Positions 24,054 through 32,243 of a DNA stretch of 64,000 bases are shown piece after piece. The notes under the pieces are model-generated. The model saw nothing but the letters and a program-made list of their open reading frames with translations. It was not told the DNA's origin and made no database searches. This DNA is from Pseudomonas sp. BCA17. GTDB taxonomy: Bacteria > Pseudomonadota > Gammaproteobacteria > Pseudomonadales > Pseudomonadaceae. Position numbers and translations under genes: made by a program. Every line of letters begins with the position of its first letter. Position 1 is the first letter of the stretch. The DNA lies in the NCBI RefSeq assembly GCF_004519405.1, contig NZ_SGWI01000007.1:124001-188000 (forward strand), given 5' to 3'.

Positions 24054-26234
24054 ATGAACTGCCTGCGTCCTGTCTTACTGGTCTGCGGCTTACTGATCTC
24101 GCCCCTGGCCTTCGCCGCGACCGTGCTGGAAAACCCCCTTTGGCGTATTGAGCTTGACCCCGCGACGCTGGCGCTGCGTGTCACACCTGCCGATGAAGCG
24201 CCCGTGCAGGCCTCCAGCGGTGTTGCCGCGCATGCCGTCAGCGAACTGCAGGCGGACGCCGAGCAAGCCACCTGGCAATGGGATGACGGCGCCTATCGCC
24301 TGACCGCCCGCCTCGAGCAACGCGACCTTTCCCTGACCATCACCGCTCGCGAGTCGGGCGAGTTGCCGCTGCTGCGCCAACCCGCTCAGGCAGTCGGCAA
24401 GGGCTTGATCTGGCCATTGGCCGAGGGGCATTACGTACCGGCCGACAACCCGGTGTGGAAGGCATTCTTGCTGGAGCAGGGCGAGCTCAATACCACGCAG
24501 GACCTCAGCCTACCGCTATGGGGTATGGACCATGGCGGTTTCACCTTGAACTGGTTGCTGACCAACCCCTACAACAACCGCCTGCACTGGCAGAAAGGCT
24601 TGGCATTGTCCCTGGCCCATGAATTTACCGCGCTCGATCCTTCAGCGCCGATGACCCTGTTATTGCACCTGGGCGACGCCGACCCGTTGGCCGGCGCCAA
24701 GCGCTATCGCCAATGGCTGGTTGAGCAGGGGCGCTATGAGCCGTTGGCGGACAAACTGCGGCAAACGCCTGAAGCACACAAGCTGCTGGGCGCCAGCCAT
24801 GTCTACCTGTGGGGCAATGACCTGTTGGCTGCGCAGGATGTGCGTGACTGGTCGTTGTTGCTCAAGCGCCTGCGTGGTCATGAACTCAAGGGTTTGTTGG
24901 ACAAGGAGTCCGCACAGGTGCTGGCGCAGACCACGGCGTTGAATCGCTATGAGCAGACGGTGCTGTTGCGCGGCCTCAATGCGGCGATCAACAAGAAAGC
25001 CCGGCAGAGCTGGCAGGTGGACGCACCCGACATGAGCCGACTCGCCGCCCGCTACAGCGAGCTGCGCAACGAGCTGGCCGTGACCTTTGCCGGCGCCTTG
25101 CGTGATCATCCGCAAACCTGGGGCAGCCAGGCTATCCGCTCGCTGCGCGACGCCGGGCTGCAACGCGTGTTGCTGACCCTCGGCGAAGGCTGGGAAGGCG
25201 GCCTCTGGCATCCCGAAGCGATACGTGTCGGAGTTGAGGCCGGTTACCTGATGGCGCCGTACGACTCTTATGAAACGGCGTTATCAGCGACGGAAAACCC
25301 GGACTGGACCACCGCCCATCTGGGTAGCACGGCCTACCGCGACTGCGCGATTGTGTTGAAAAGCGGCACATTGAAAACCGGCTTCCAGCAATCCGGCCAT
25401 TACACCGACCCGCGCTGCGTGCGACCTCTGCTGGAAGCCCGAGTGAAGGCGATCCAGGCTAAGGCCGGGTTCAATGCCTGGTTTCTCGATGCCTATGCCA
25501 CCAGTATGGTTTTCGACAGCTACCGCGACGGCGCCACGATGACCCAGGCACAAAACGCCGAAGGCAATATCGACGCGTCGCGCTGGCTCAACACAGTACT
25601 CAAGCTGCCTGCCGGTTCCGAAGACGGCAACGCCATCACCGCCCAAGGCATTCTGTTCGCCCATGGCATGCAGACGCCGGTGATCGGCTGGGGGGACCGC
25701 CAGATGACCCAGGACAAACAGTCGCCCTATTACGTGGGCAACTGGTATCCACCGGAGGAGCCGACCGTATTTTTCAAGCCGGTGCCGCTCAACGAGCCGT
25801 TCCGTACCGTGCATTTCGCGCCGGCCATGCGGTTGCCGTTGTATCAGGCGGTGTTCCATGGCTCGGTGATCACCACCCATCATTGGCTGTTCGATAGCCT
25901 GAAACTGAGCAATGTGCAGGCTGAGAACGAGCTGACCCAACTGCTCTACAACGTGCCGCCGCTGTACCACCTGAGTGCCTCGACGGTTAAACGACGGCTG
26001 CCGGTGATTGCGCGCCAGGAGCGTTTTTTCCGGCCGTTGCATCAGCGCCTGGCCACTCAGGCCATGACGGATTTTCGCTGGCTGACGGCAGACAAACTGG
26101 TGCAGCAGACCACCTTTGCCGATGGCACGCGGCTGGTGGCCAATTTTGCTGCGCAGGAACAAGGCGGGTACGCAGCGCGCAGCGTGACGGCGCTGGTGGT
26201 GGGTGAAAACCCCGTGGTGTATCAAGTGGATTAG
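24054..26234 (+). CDS. Secreted glycoside-hydrolase-like protein (GH101-like or DUF5696 type)
   Basis: The 726-residue protein has a clear signal peptide (LRPVLLVCGLLISPLAFAAT), so it acts outside the cytoplasm. The N-terminal 200 residues look like a beta-sandwich, followed by a probable TIM barrel with sugar-enzyme features such as FTLNWLLTNPYNNRLHW, the acidic stretch NAWFLDAYATSMVFDSYRDG and a late YHWLFDSLK-like segment. I recognise the general look of the endo-alpha-N-acetylgalactosaminidase/DUF5696 group but cannot confirm the catalytic residues. The ATG at 24054 starts the signal peptide; the open frame upstream runs through the REP hairpin and is not coding. It stands alone between triC and a convergent methyltransferase. 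Substrate unknown. Confidence 0.7.
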   Translation: MNCLRPVLLVCGLLISPLAFAATVLENPLWRIELDPATLALRVTPADEAPVQASSGVAAHAVSELQADAEQATWQWDDGAYRLTARLEQRDLSLTITARESGELPLLRQPAQAVGKGLIWPLAEGHYVPADNPVWKAFLLEQGELNTTQDLSLPLWGMDHGGFTLNWLLTNPYNNRLHWQKGLALSLAHEFTALDPSAPMTLLLHLGDADPLAGAKRYRQWLVEQGRYEPLADKLRQTPEAHKLLGASHVYLWGNDLLAAQDVRDWSLLLKRLRGHELKGLLDKESAQVLAQTTALNRYEQTVLLRGLNAAINKKARQSWQVDAPDMSRLAARYSELRNELAVTFAGALRDHPQTWGSQAIRSLRDAGLQRVLLTLGEGWEGGLWHPEAIRVGVEAGYLMAPYDSYETALSATENPDWTTAHLGSTAYRDCAIVLKSGTLKTGFQQSGHYTDPRCVRPLLEARVKAIQAKAGFNAWFLDAYATSMVFDSYRDGATMTQAQNAEGNIDASRWLNTVLKLPAGSEDGNAITAQGILFAHGMQTPVIGWGDRQMTQDKQSPYYVGNWYPPEEPTVFFKPVPLNEPFRTVHFAPAMRLPLYQAVFHGSVITTHHWLFDSLKLSNVQAENELTQLLYNVPPLYHLSASTVKRRLPVIARQERFFRPLHQRLATQAMTDFRWLTADKLVQQTTFADGTRLVANFAAQEQGGYAARSVTALVVGENPVVYQVD

Positions 26235-26245
26235 GGGTGCGCACT

Positions 26246-26312
26246 TCGGGAGCAAGCCCCTCGCACTTTTGAAATGCATTTAAAAAGTGGGAGGGGGATT
26301 GCTCCCGATGGC
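26246..26312. repeat. REP doublet between convergent genes
   Basis: CGGGAGCAAGCCCCTCGCAC at the left and GTGGGAGGGGGATTGCTCCC at the right form an inverted pair. It lies between the glycosidase-like gene and the methyltransferase gene, which end towards each other. Confidence 0.8.
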
Positions 26313-26333
26313 GTCAGGCCGGGCAACGAAAAC

Positions 26334-26960
26334 CTATGATTTGCGCCACACACTCGCCAACCAAGGCTGCTGCTCCCGCGGCAAACCCGTCGGCCGGTAG
26401 TAATGCTCCAGCTCCACAAAACCCGCCGCCGTCAGCAACACCTGCCACGCCTCCAGGTCGTGATAGGACCCATAGCGTGGCCCATTCCAGCCCTCCTGGT
26501 TTTCACCCCGAGGGTTGGAGCTGAACAGCACGCCGCCCGGCTTCAGCGCGCCATGGAGTTGCTTGAGTACACGGGGCAATTCCTGCTTGGGAATATGGAA
26601 CAGCACGGCATTGGCAAAAATCCCATCGAAACGTTCGCCAGGCAGATCCAGCTTCAGGAAGTCTTGCTGCAACACTTCGCAGCCACTGTCTTCCCGCGCC
26701 ATCTGCGCAAACCGCTCGGAGCCGTCTAGCCCCACGGCGATATGGCCCTTGCGCGTAAATGTCTGCAAGTCCCGACCCGGCCCGCAACCGAAATCCAGCA
26801 CGGTAAACGGTGCCGTGCCGTGGATGTGCCGCAGCAAGGCGTCGATGTTCTGGCTCACATCGTGATCGCGAGTGCCTTCACGGAAGTCTTCGGCCACCTT
26901 GTTGTAGTGGTCGAGGGTGGTGGAAGTGATCCGGTTGAGATCGTCGGGCTTGAGAGTCAT
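26334..26960 (-). CDS. Class I SAM-dependent methyltransferase
   Basis: The 208-residue cytoplasmic enzyme has motif I TVLDFGCGPGRDLQTF, a following acidic residue region (AVGLDGSERF), motif IV FDGIFANAVLFHIP and the post-motif LKPGGVLFSSNPRG. These mark a small-molecule methyltransferase with a Rossmann fold. The substrate is not known. It starts 39 bases after the metI stop on the same strand, so it may be the last gene of the sfnB-metQNI transcript, and a role in sulfur metabolism is possible but unproven. Confidence 0.9.
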   Translation of the reverse strand: MTLKPDDLNRITSTTLDHYNKVAEDFREGTRDHDVSQNIDALLRHIHGTAPFTVLDFGCGPGRDLQTFTRKGHIAVGLDGSERFAQMAREDSGCEVLQQDFLKLDLPGERFDGIFANAVLFHIPKQELPRVLKQLHGALKPGGVLFSSNPRGENQEGWNGPRYGSYHDLEAWQVLLTAAGFVELEHYYRPTGLPREQQPWLASVWRKS

Positions 26961-26999
26961 GGCGGGCCATACCGATTACTGGGATGTCCCGACTATACC

Positions 27000-27644
27000 T
27001 CACCGTTTGTTGAGTACCCGCGCCAGGCGATCACCGCCCAACTGAATCACCGCCACCAGCACCACCAGCAGCACGATCACCGTCAGCATGATCTGGGTAT
27101 CAAACCGCTGATAGCCATACCGATACGCGATGTCGCCCAAGCCGCCCGCACCAATCGCCCCGGCCATGGCCGACGAGTTGATCATGGTCACCAAAGTGAT
27201 GGTGAACCCGCCGACAATCCCCGGCAGCGCCTCGGGCAACAGCACGTGCCAAATGATGTGCCAGCGCCGGCAGCCCATGGCCTGTGCGGCTTCGATCAAA
27301 CCGTGGTCGACCTCGCGCAGGCTCACCTCGGCGATACGTGCAAAGAACGGCGTGGCGGCGATGGTCAGTGGCACCACGGCCGCCCACACGCCATAGGTGG
27401 TACCGACAATGAGCCGGGTGAACGGGATCAGCGCCACCATCAGAATCAAAAATGGAATAGAACGGAACAGATTGACGAACGCGCCCAGCACGCGATTCAA
27501 CGCCGGTGCCTGGTAGATTCCGCCCTTGTCGCTGGTGACCAGGAATACCGCCAGTGGGATCCCCACCAGCAAGGCGATCAGTGACGAAACACCCACCATC
27601 AACAGCGTGTCGATGGCGCCTTGCAGCAAACGATCAAACCACAT
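27000..27644 (-). CDS. metI: Methionine ABC transporter permease MetI
   Basis: The 214-residue inner membrane protein has five predicted helices and the MetI signature (INSSAMAGAIGAGGLGDIAYRYG). It forms the channel for D- and L-methionine (and derivatives) uptake with MetN and the neighbouring MetQ. The start at 27644 has GGAGG 9 bases upstream and overlaps the end of metN by 11 bases, showing tight coupling. Gene order metQ-metN-metI, with metQ first, differs from the metNIQ order of E. coli. Confidence 0.92.
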   Translation of the reverse strand: MWFDRLLQGAIDTLLMVGVSSLIALLVGIPLAVFLVTSDKGGIYQAPALNRVLGAFVNLFRSIPFLILMVALIPFTRLIVGTTYGVWAAVVPLTIAATPFFARIAEVSLREVDHGLIEAAQAMGCRRWHIIWHVLLPEALPGIVGGFTITLVTMINSSAMAGAIGAGGLGDIAYRYGYQRFDTQIMLTVIVLLVVLVAVIQLGGDRLARVLNKR

Positions 27645-28749
27645 AACCCAGCACCTCCACCTGTTGCGCCCAATTTGCGGCACGCTTGCGCAGCTCCGTG
27701 GCGTCGTGGGGCGAGCCATTCACTGCCAACAGCAATTGCCCCAGGGCGTGACCCTGAATACGTTCGACACCGCCTTGCAGTAAGCGCACTCGCCCGCCGA
27801 GGGCGCCGAAAAGCGCGGCCAGGTCGGGCTCGTCGTGGGCGCTGCCGGTGAACTGCAAGCGCAAAACCAGCGCAGCCTCAGCCGAGGTCCGGGTGGCTTG
27901 CAGACGGTTTTGCAGCTCTTGCGGCAGCCCATGTTGCAGCGGCGCCAGCAGGGTTTTGCTGACCTCGTGCTGCGGGTTGCCGAACACTTGCCACACCGGG
28001 CCTTGTTCGACGATGCGTCCGTGTTCCAGCACTACCACGCGGTCGCAGATCTCGCGGATCACCGCCATCTCATGGGTGATCAGCACGATGGTCAGGCCCA
28101 GTCGCTGGTTGATCTCGCGCAGCAGGCCAAGGATCGATTGGGTGGTCTCCGGGTCGAGGGCCGAGGTGGCCTCGTCGCACAGCAGGATCTGGGGATCGTG
28201 CACCAATGAACGGGCGATGCCCACGCGCTGCTTTTGCCCTCCGGACAATTGCGCCGGGTAGGCATTGTGTTTGTCCCTGAGGCCCACCAGTTCCAGCAGC
28301 TCACGGACCTTTTGCTCACGCTGCGGCCTGGGCACGCCGGCAACCTTGAGCGGCAACTCGACGTTTTGCCACACGGTCTTGGCCGACATCAAATTGAAGT
28401 GCTGGAAGATCATACCGATGCGCCGACGCAGCGCCACCAGGCGGTCTTCGTCGTACTCACCGATGTCCACCTGGTCGATCAGCACTCGCCCGCTGCTGGG
28501 TTGCTCCAGGCGGTTGATGGTGCGTATCAGCGAGGATTTACCGGCACCGCTGCGGCCAATAATGCCGAATACTTCGCCGCGCTGGATGGCCAGGTCGATG
28601 CCTTGCAGTGCATGCACCGTGCCGTCATAGGTTTTGCCCAGGTTGATAAAACGCACATGGGCGCGGTTCAGGTCGGGGTGCAATTCGGTCTGCCCGGCCT
28701 CCCTGGGCGCGGCGCCCAGGTCGCGCAGTTGGCTGTTGGCGGCGGTCAT
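27634..28749 (-). CDS. metN: Methionine ABC transporter ATP-binding protein MetN
   Basis: The 371-residue ABC ATPase has Walker A GRSGAGKSS, signature LSGGQKQR, Walker B ILLCDEATSALDP and switch His in LITHEM. It also has the C-terminal NIL domain (LVLRLQFTGSAHDEPDLAALFGAL), through which cytoplasmic methionine inhibits MetNI transporters. It has an N-terminal extension of about 25 residues before the ABC core. The start lies 2 bases after the metQ stop and the end overlaps metI. Confidence 0.93.
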   Translation of the reverse strand: MTAANSQLRDLGAAPREAGQTELHPDLNRAHVRFINLGKTYDGTVHALQGIDLAIQRGEVFGIIGRSGAGKSSLIRTINRLEQPSSGRVLIDQVDIGEYDEDRLVALRRRIGMIFQHFNLMSAKTVWQNVELPLKVAGVPRPQREQKVRELLELVGLRDKHNAYPAQLSGGQKQRVGIARSLVHDPQILLCDEATSALDPETTQSILGLLREINQRLGLTIVLITHEMAVIREICDRVVVLEHGRIVEQGPVWQVFGNPQHEVSKTLLAPLQHGLPQELQNRLQATRTSAEAALVLRLQFTGSAHDEPDLAALFGALGGRVRLLQGGVERIQGHALGQLLLAVNGSPHDATELRKRAANWAQQVEVLGYVV

Positions 28750-28751
28750 CT

Positions 28752-29561
28752 TCAGCCTTCCCAGCCGACTTGATAGAGCTTGCCGAGGGATTTATCCAAG
28801 GCGGCGCGGACTACCGGCGAGTGTTGGTAGATATCGACGAATTTGATCACCCGCGGGTCGGTTTTGCTTTTCGGCTGGATCACGAACTGGATCACGTATT
28901 CGGGGTGGTCGAGGCCGTCGAACAGCAATGCCGATTCGGCATCGAAGGTCTTGGACAGGCGGATATACGCCGGGTAGCCCTGCACCAGGTCGGCGTCGTC
29001 ATAGGCGCGCACCAGTTGCACGGCTTCCACTTGCAGGATCTTGATCTTTTTCGGGTTGGCGATGATGTCTTCTTCGGTGGCCTTGTAGCCCACGCCCGGC
29101 TTGAGGGTGATCAACCCGGCCTTGGCCAGCAACTGCAGGCCCCGCCCGCTGTTGATCGGGTCGTTGGCGATGGCCACGCTGGCGCCCTGGGGCAGGTCAT
29201 TCAGGCTTTTGTACTTCTTCGAGTACAGGCCGATGTTGTTGATGATGCCCGGCGCATACGGCACCAGGTCAAAGCCAGCGGCGGCCTTGGCGTTTTCCAG
29301 GAACGGGATGTGCTGGAAGTAATTCACGTCGATATCACCGGCCGCCAGGCTGACGTTGGGCGCGATCCAGTCGGTGAACTCCACCAGTTCGACATTCAGG
29401 CCTTGCTTGCCGGCCTCGGCCACGGCAGCTTCCAGGGGAATCGCGAACGCGGCGGTAGTGCCGATCTTGAGTGGCGCGTCGGCGGCGAACACCGCTGAGC
29501 TGAACAAACCGAGGGCCAGGGCCAGTACTTTGACTGGGTGGGTGAGCAGTGTTTTTTTCAT
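28752..29561 (-). CDS. metQ: MetQ/NlpA-family binding protein of the metQ-metN-metI set
   Basis: The 269-residue binding protein has a signal peptide ending SSAVFA before Ala-Asp-Ala and no lipobox, so it is periplasmic. The family core KIGTTAAFAIPLEAAVAEAG, DWIAPN and VNYFQHIPFLENAKA is clear. It delivers methionine or an analogue to MetN-MetI. The ATG at 29561 was chosen because GGAAAG lies just upstream; alternative starts at 29576 and 29606 add a non-signal-like leader. It follows the monooxygenase gene by 80 bases. It is clearly diverged from the solitary metQ at 13165, so the two may have different ligand preferences. Confidence 0.92.
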   Translation of the reverse strand: MKKTLLTHPVKVLALALGLFSSAVFAADAPLKIGTTAAFAIPLEAAVAEAGKQGLNVELVEFTDWIAPNVSLAAGDIDVNYFQHIPFLENAKAAAGFDLVPYAPGIINNIGLYSKKYKSLNDLPQGASVAIANDPINSGRGLQLLAKAGLITLKPGVGYKATEEDIIANPKKIKILQVEAVQLVRAYDDADLVQGYPAYIRLSKTFDAESALLFDGLDHPEYVIQFVIQPKSKTDPRVIKFVDIYQHSPVVRAALDKSLGKLYQVGWEG

Positions 29562-29608
29562 GGTCTTTCCAGTCATAAGTGATTGATGCAAACAGTCGAG
29601 ATCCAAGG

Positions 29609-29636
29609 TGAGAGGCGGCTTGCCCCTCGCGCATTT
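29609..29636. repeat. REP-like hairpin between the monooxygenase and metQ genes
   Basis: GAGAGGCGGCTTGCCCCTCG forms an imperfect stem-loop resembling REP cores elsewhere in the window. Its position inside a likely operon could reduce read-through or protect the upstream transcript end. Confidence 0.5.
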
Positions 29637-29641
29637 TTCGT

Positions 29642-31009
29642 TCAGTGGCGGTAGGTGGAACCGGTGTGTTGTTCGGGTAGGTGAGCTCCGGCGTGGAAGA
29701 CTTTTTCACGCAGCGTGCCGTTCTCATATTCAGTCTTGTACGACCCGCGCTTTTGCAGCTCCGGCACCACCAGATCAATGAAATCCACATAGCTTTCCGG
29801 CGTCACGATCCGCGTCAGGTTGAAACCATCCAGCCCGGTTTCGCTGATCCAGGATTCCAGCTCATCAGCGACCTGTTCCGGCGAGCCGACCAAGGTGATG
29901 TAGCGCCCGCCGAGGGCGTGCTGCTCCAGCAATTTGCGCCGGGTCCAATCGTTGTTCTGCAGGTTCTTGGTCGCCGACTGGATCGCGTTGCTCTTCACGT
30001 ACTGGATCGGTTCGTCCAGTTCATATTGGGCAAAATCAATCGCCGTGGAGGCCGAGAAGTGCGCCACGCCGGCTTCCGCACTGGCGTAGCTCAGGTATTC
30101 GGCATGCTTGGCCCAGGCCAGCTCTTCGGTGGCGCCAACGATCACGTTGAGGCCCATGAAGACCTTGATGTCATCCGGGTTACGGCCGGCCTCGACCGCG
30201 CTGGCGCGCACCTTGTCCACCTGGGCTTTGGTCGCCGGCTTGTTCTGCCCGCTGATGAACACACATTCGGCATGACGCCCGGCGAACAGCAAACCGCGCT
30301 CGGAACTGCCTGCCTGGAACAGCACCGGCGTGCGCTGCGGCGAGGGTTCGCACAGGTGATAACCCTCTACCTGATAGAACTCGCCGTGGTGCTCGACCTT
30401 GTGCACTTTGTTCGGCTGGGCATACACCCGCGTCTGCGGGTCGTTGAGCACCGCATCATCTTCCCAACTGCCTTCCCAGAGCTTGTAGAGCACCTCCAGG
30501 TACTCGTCGGCCTGGTCGTAGCGCCGGTCATGCTCGGGTTGCTCGGTGAGGCCCATGGCCCTGGCGGCGCTGTCGAGGTAGCCGGTGACGATGTTCCAGC
30601 CCACTCGGCCACGGCTCAGGTGATCGAGGGTGGACATGCGTCGGGCGAACAGATAGGGCGGCTCGTAGGTCAGGTTGGCGGTGAGGCCGAAGCCGAGATT
30701 GCGGGTCACGGCGGCCATGGCCGACACCAGTAACAATGGGTCGTTGACCGGCAGCTGAATCGACTCTTTGAGCGGCACATCGATGGAGTTCTGGTAGACG
30801 TCGTACACGCCGACGATGTCGGCGATGAACAGACCGTCGAACAGGCCGCGCTCCAGGGTCTTGGCCAGTTCGGTCCAGTACTCGATGGTTTTGTACTGGG
30901 TCGAGGTGTCTCGTGGATGAGTCCACAGGCCATGGTTGATGTGCCCGATGCAGTTCATGTTGAAGGCATTGAGCAGGATTTTCTTTTTCACTTTCTCAAG
31001 AGCGGGCAT
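29642..31009 (-). CDS. FMN-dependent monooxygenase of the NtaA/SnaA/DszA family
   Basis: The 455-residue LLM-class flavin monooxygenase has the family start KKILLNAFNMNCIGHINHGLW, and SRGRVGWNIVTGYLDSAARA in the flavin-binding barrel. Members use reduced FMN from a separate reductase to oxidise or cleave organosulfur or nitrogen compounds (sulfones, dibenzothiophene sulfone, nitrilotriacetate). Here it is flanked by two SfnB-type genes upstream and a methionine importer downstream, so release of sulfur from an organosulfur compound is the likely job. Its ATG shares one base with the stop of the preceding sfnB gene. No flavin reductase gene is in the window. Confidence 0.9.
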   Translation of the reverse strand: MPALEKVKKKILLNAFNMNCIGHINHGLWTHPRDTSTQYKTIEYWTELAKTLERGLFDGLFIADIVGVYDVYQNSIDVPLKESIQLPVNDPLLLVSAMAAVTRNLGFGLTANLTYEPPYLFARRMSTLDHLSRGRVGWNIVTGYLDSAARAMGLTEQPEHDRRYDQADEYLEVLYKLWEGSWEDDAVLNDPQTRVYAQPNKVHKVEHHGEFYQVEGYHLCEPSPQRTPVLFQAGSSERGLLFAGRHAECVFISGQNKPATKAQVDKVRASAVEAGRNPDDIKVFMGLNVIVGATEELAWAKHAEYLSYASAEAGVAHFSASTAIDFAQYELDEPIQYVKSNAIQSATKNLQNNDWTRRKLLEQHALGGRYITLVGSPEQVADELESWISETGLDGFNLTRIVTPESYVDFIDLVVPELQKRGSYKTEYENGTLREKVFHAGAHLPEQHTGSTYRH

Positions 31010-32202
31010 CAGATCGTCCCCCGCAGTGGCGGGTTTTCATCATTGAGGTAGTAATTGCCCACTGCGTGGTACTTCCAGCGCACCGGGTCGTGCAGGGTGT
31101 GCACGCGGGCGTTGCGCCAGTGACGGTCGAGGCCGTGCTCGGCCAGTGTGGCCTGGCTGCCGGCCAGTTCGAACAGGGTGCTGCCGGCGGCCAGGGAAAT
31201 CTCGGTGCTCAAGGCACGCACTTCGGCGACGGCGATGGAGGCGGCGGCAACGGTCTCGGCATTGCTCTGGGCCTGGGCGCGGTCGAGAAACTCTCCCGAG
31301 CGCTCCAGCAGCGCCTCGGCGGCATGCAAACGAGCGCTCAGGTGGCCGAAGCTTTTCAGGGTCAGTGGGTCTTCGCTGGCCTTGTCGTTGCCGGCATCGA
31401 TCCATGGCCGGGTCTTGGTGCGCACAAAGTGCAACGCATCTTCGAAGGCGGCGCGGGCGATGCCGGTGTCGATGGCTGCATGCAGAATCTGCGCGAGCGG
31501 GCCGACGGTAGTCGGGCGTTCGAAGGCGCTCTGGAACGGGACCACATCGTGCGCCGCGACCCACACGTTATCGAACACCACCGAGCCGCTGCCGGTGGTG
31601 CGTTGGCCGAAGCCACTCCAGTCGTCGATCACGCTCAGGCCTTCGCTGTCGCGAGGAACAAAGGCCAGTTGCTGCACGCCGTGTTCATCCACCACCGAGG
31701 TGGGAATGCGCTGGGCGTAGATCGCACCGGTCGAGTAGAACTTGCGACCAGTGATGCGCCAACCATCGCCGTCGCGGGTGAGGGCCGTCACGCGATCGTG
31801 GGCAGTTTTGGTGCCCAGTTCCGCCAGGGCATTGCCAAAGCGCTGGCCGGCCAGCACCTCGGCATACAAGCGTTTTTGCTGCGCCGGGCTGCCGTTGACG
31901 CGCAGTACTTCCAACGCATAGAAATGGTTCTGCGGAATCTGGCCCAGGGAGGCATCCGCTTGGGCTATCAGCGCGATGACCTTGGCCAGGGTGACGTTGG
32001 ACACGCCCGCGCCGCCGTATGCCTTGGGTACGCTGATGCCCCACAGGCCGGAGCGGGAAAACACCTCCAGCTCGGGCAAGGGTAGGCGGCGTTCACGGTC
32101 ACGCTGGGCGCTGTCGCGGCGAAAGTCTTCGGCCAGGTCGCTGGCGACAATGAGCGCTTGTTCATCGCTGGTAATAACCGCGACGTTTGTAGAGAGAGTC
32201 AT
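31009..32202 (-). CDS. sfnB: SfnB-family sulfur acquisition oxidoreductase (acyl-CoA dehydrogenase-like), copy 1
   Basis: The 397-residue flavoprotein has the acyl-CoA dehydrogenase fold used by DszC/SfnB-like monooxygenases: an N-terminal helical domain (SGLWGISVPKAYGGAGVSNVTL), a flavin-binding middle (GRKFYSTGAIYA; DDWSGFGQRTTGSGSVVFD) and a C-terminal helical domain ending in the family motif HWRNARVHTLHDPVRWKYH. GGAG precedes the ATG. It overlaps the monooxygenase gene by one base and follows a second sfnB-type gene by 41 bases. Such proteins oxidise organosulfur compounds during sulfate starvation. It is a paralog of the next entry. Confidence 0.9.
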   Translation of the reverse strand: MTLSTNVAVITSDEQALIVASDLAEDFRRDSAQRDRERRLPLPELEVFSRSGLWGISVPKAYGGAGVSNVTLAKVIALIAQADASLGQIPQNHFYALEVLRVNGSPAQQKRLYAEVLAGQRFGNALAELGTKTAHDRVTALTRDGDGWRITGRKFYSTGAIYAQRIPTSVVDEHGVQQLAFVPRDSEGLSVIDDWSGFGQRTTGSGSVVFDNVWVAAHDVVPFQSAFERPTTVGPLAQILHAAIDTGIARAAFEDALHFVRTKTRPWIDAGNDKASEDPLTLKSFGHLSARLHAAEALLERSGEFLDRAQAQSNAETVAAASIAVAEVRALSTEISLAAGSTLFELAGSQATLAEHGLDRHWRNARVHTLHDPVRWKYHAVGNYYLNDENPPLRGTI

Positions 32203-32243
32203 GTGTGTTCTCCAGAAGCTCGTGGAAAAAGTGTTCTGGTCGG

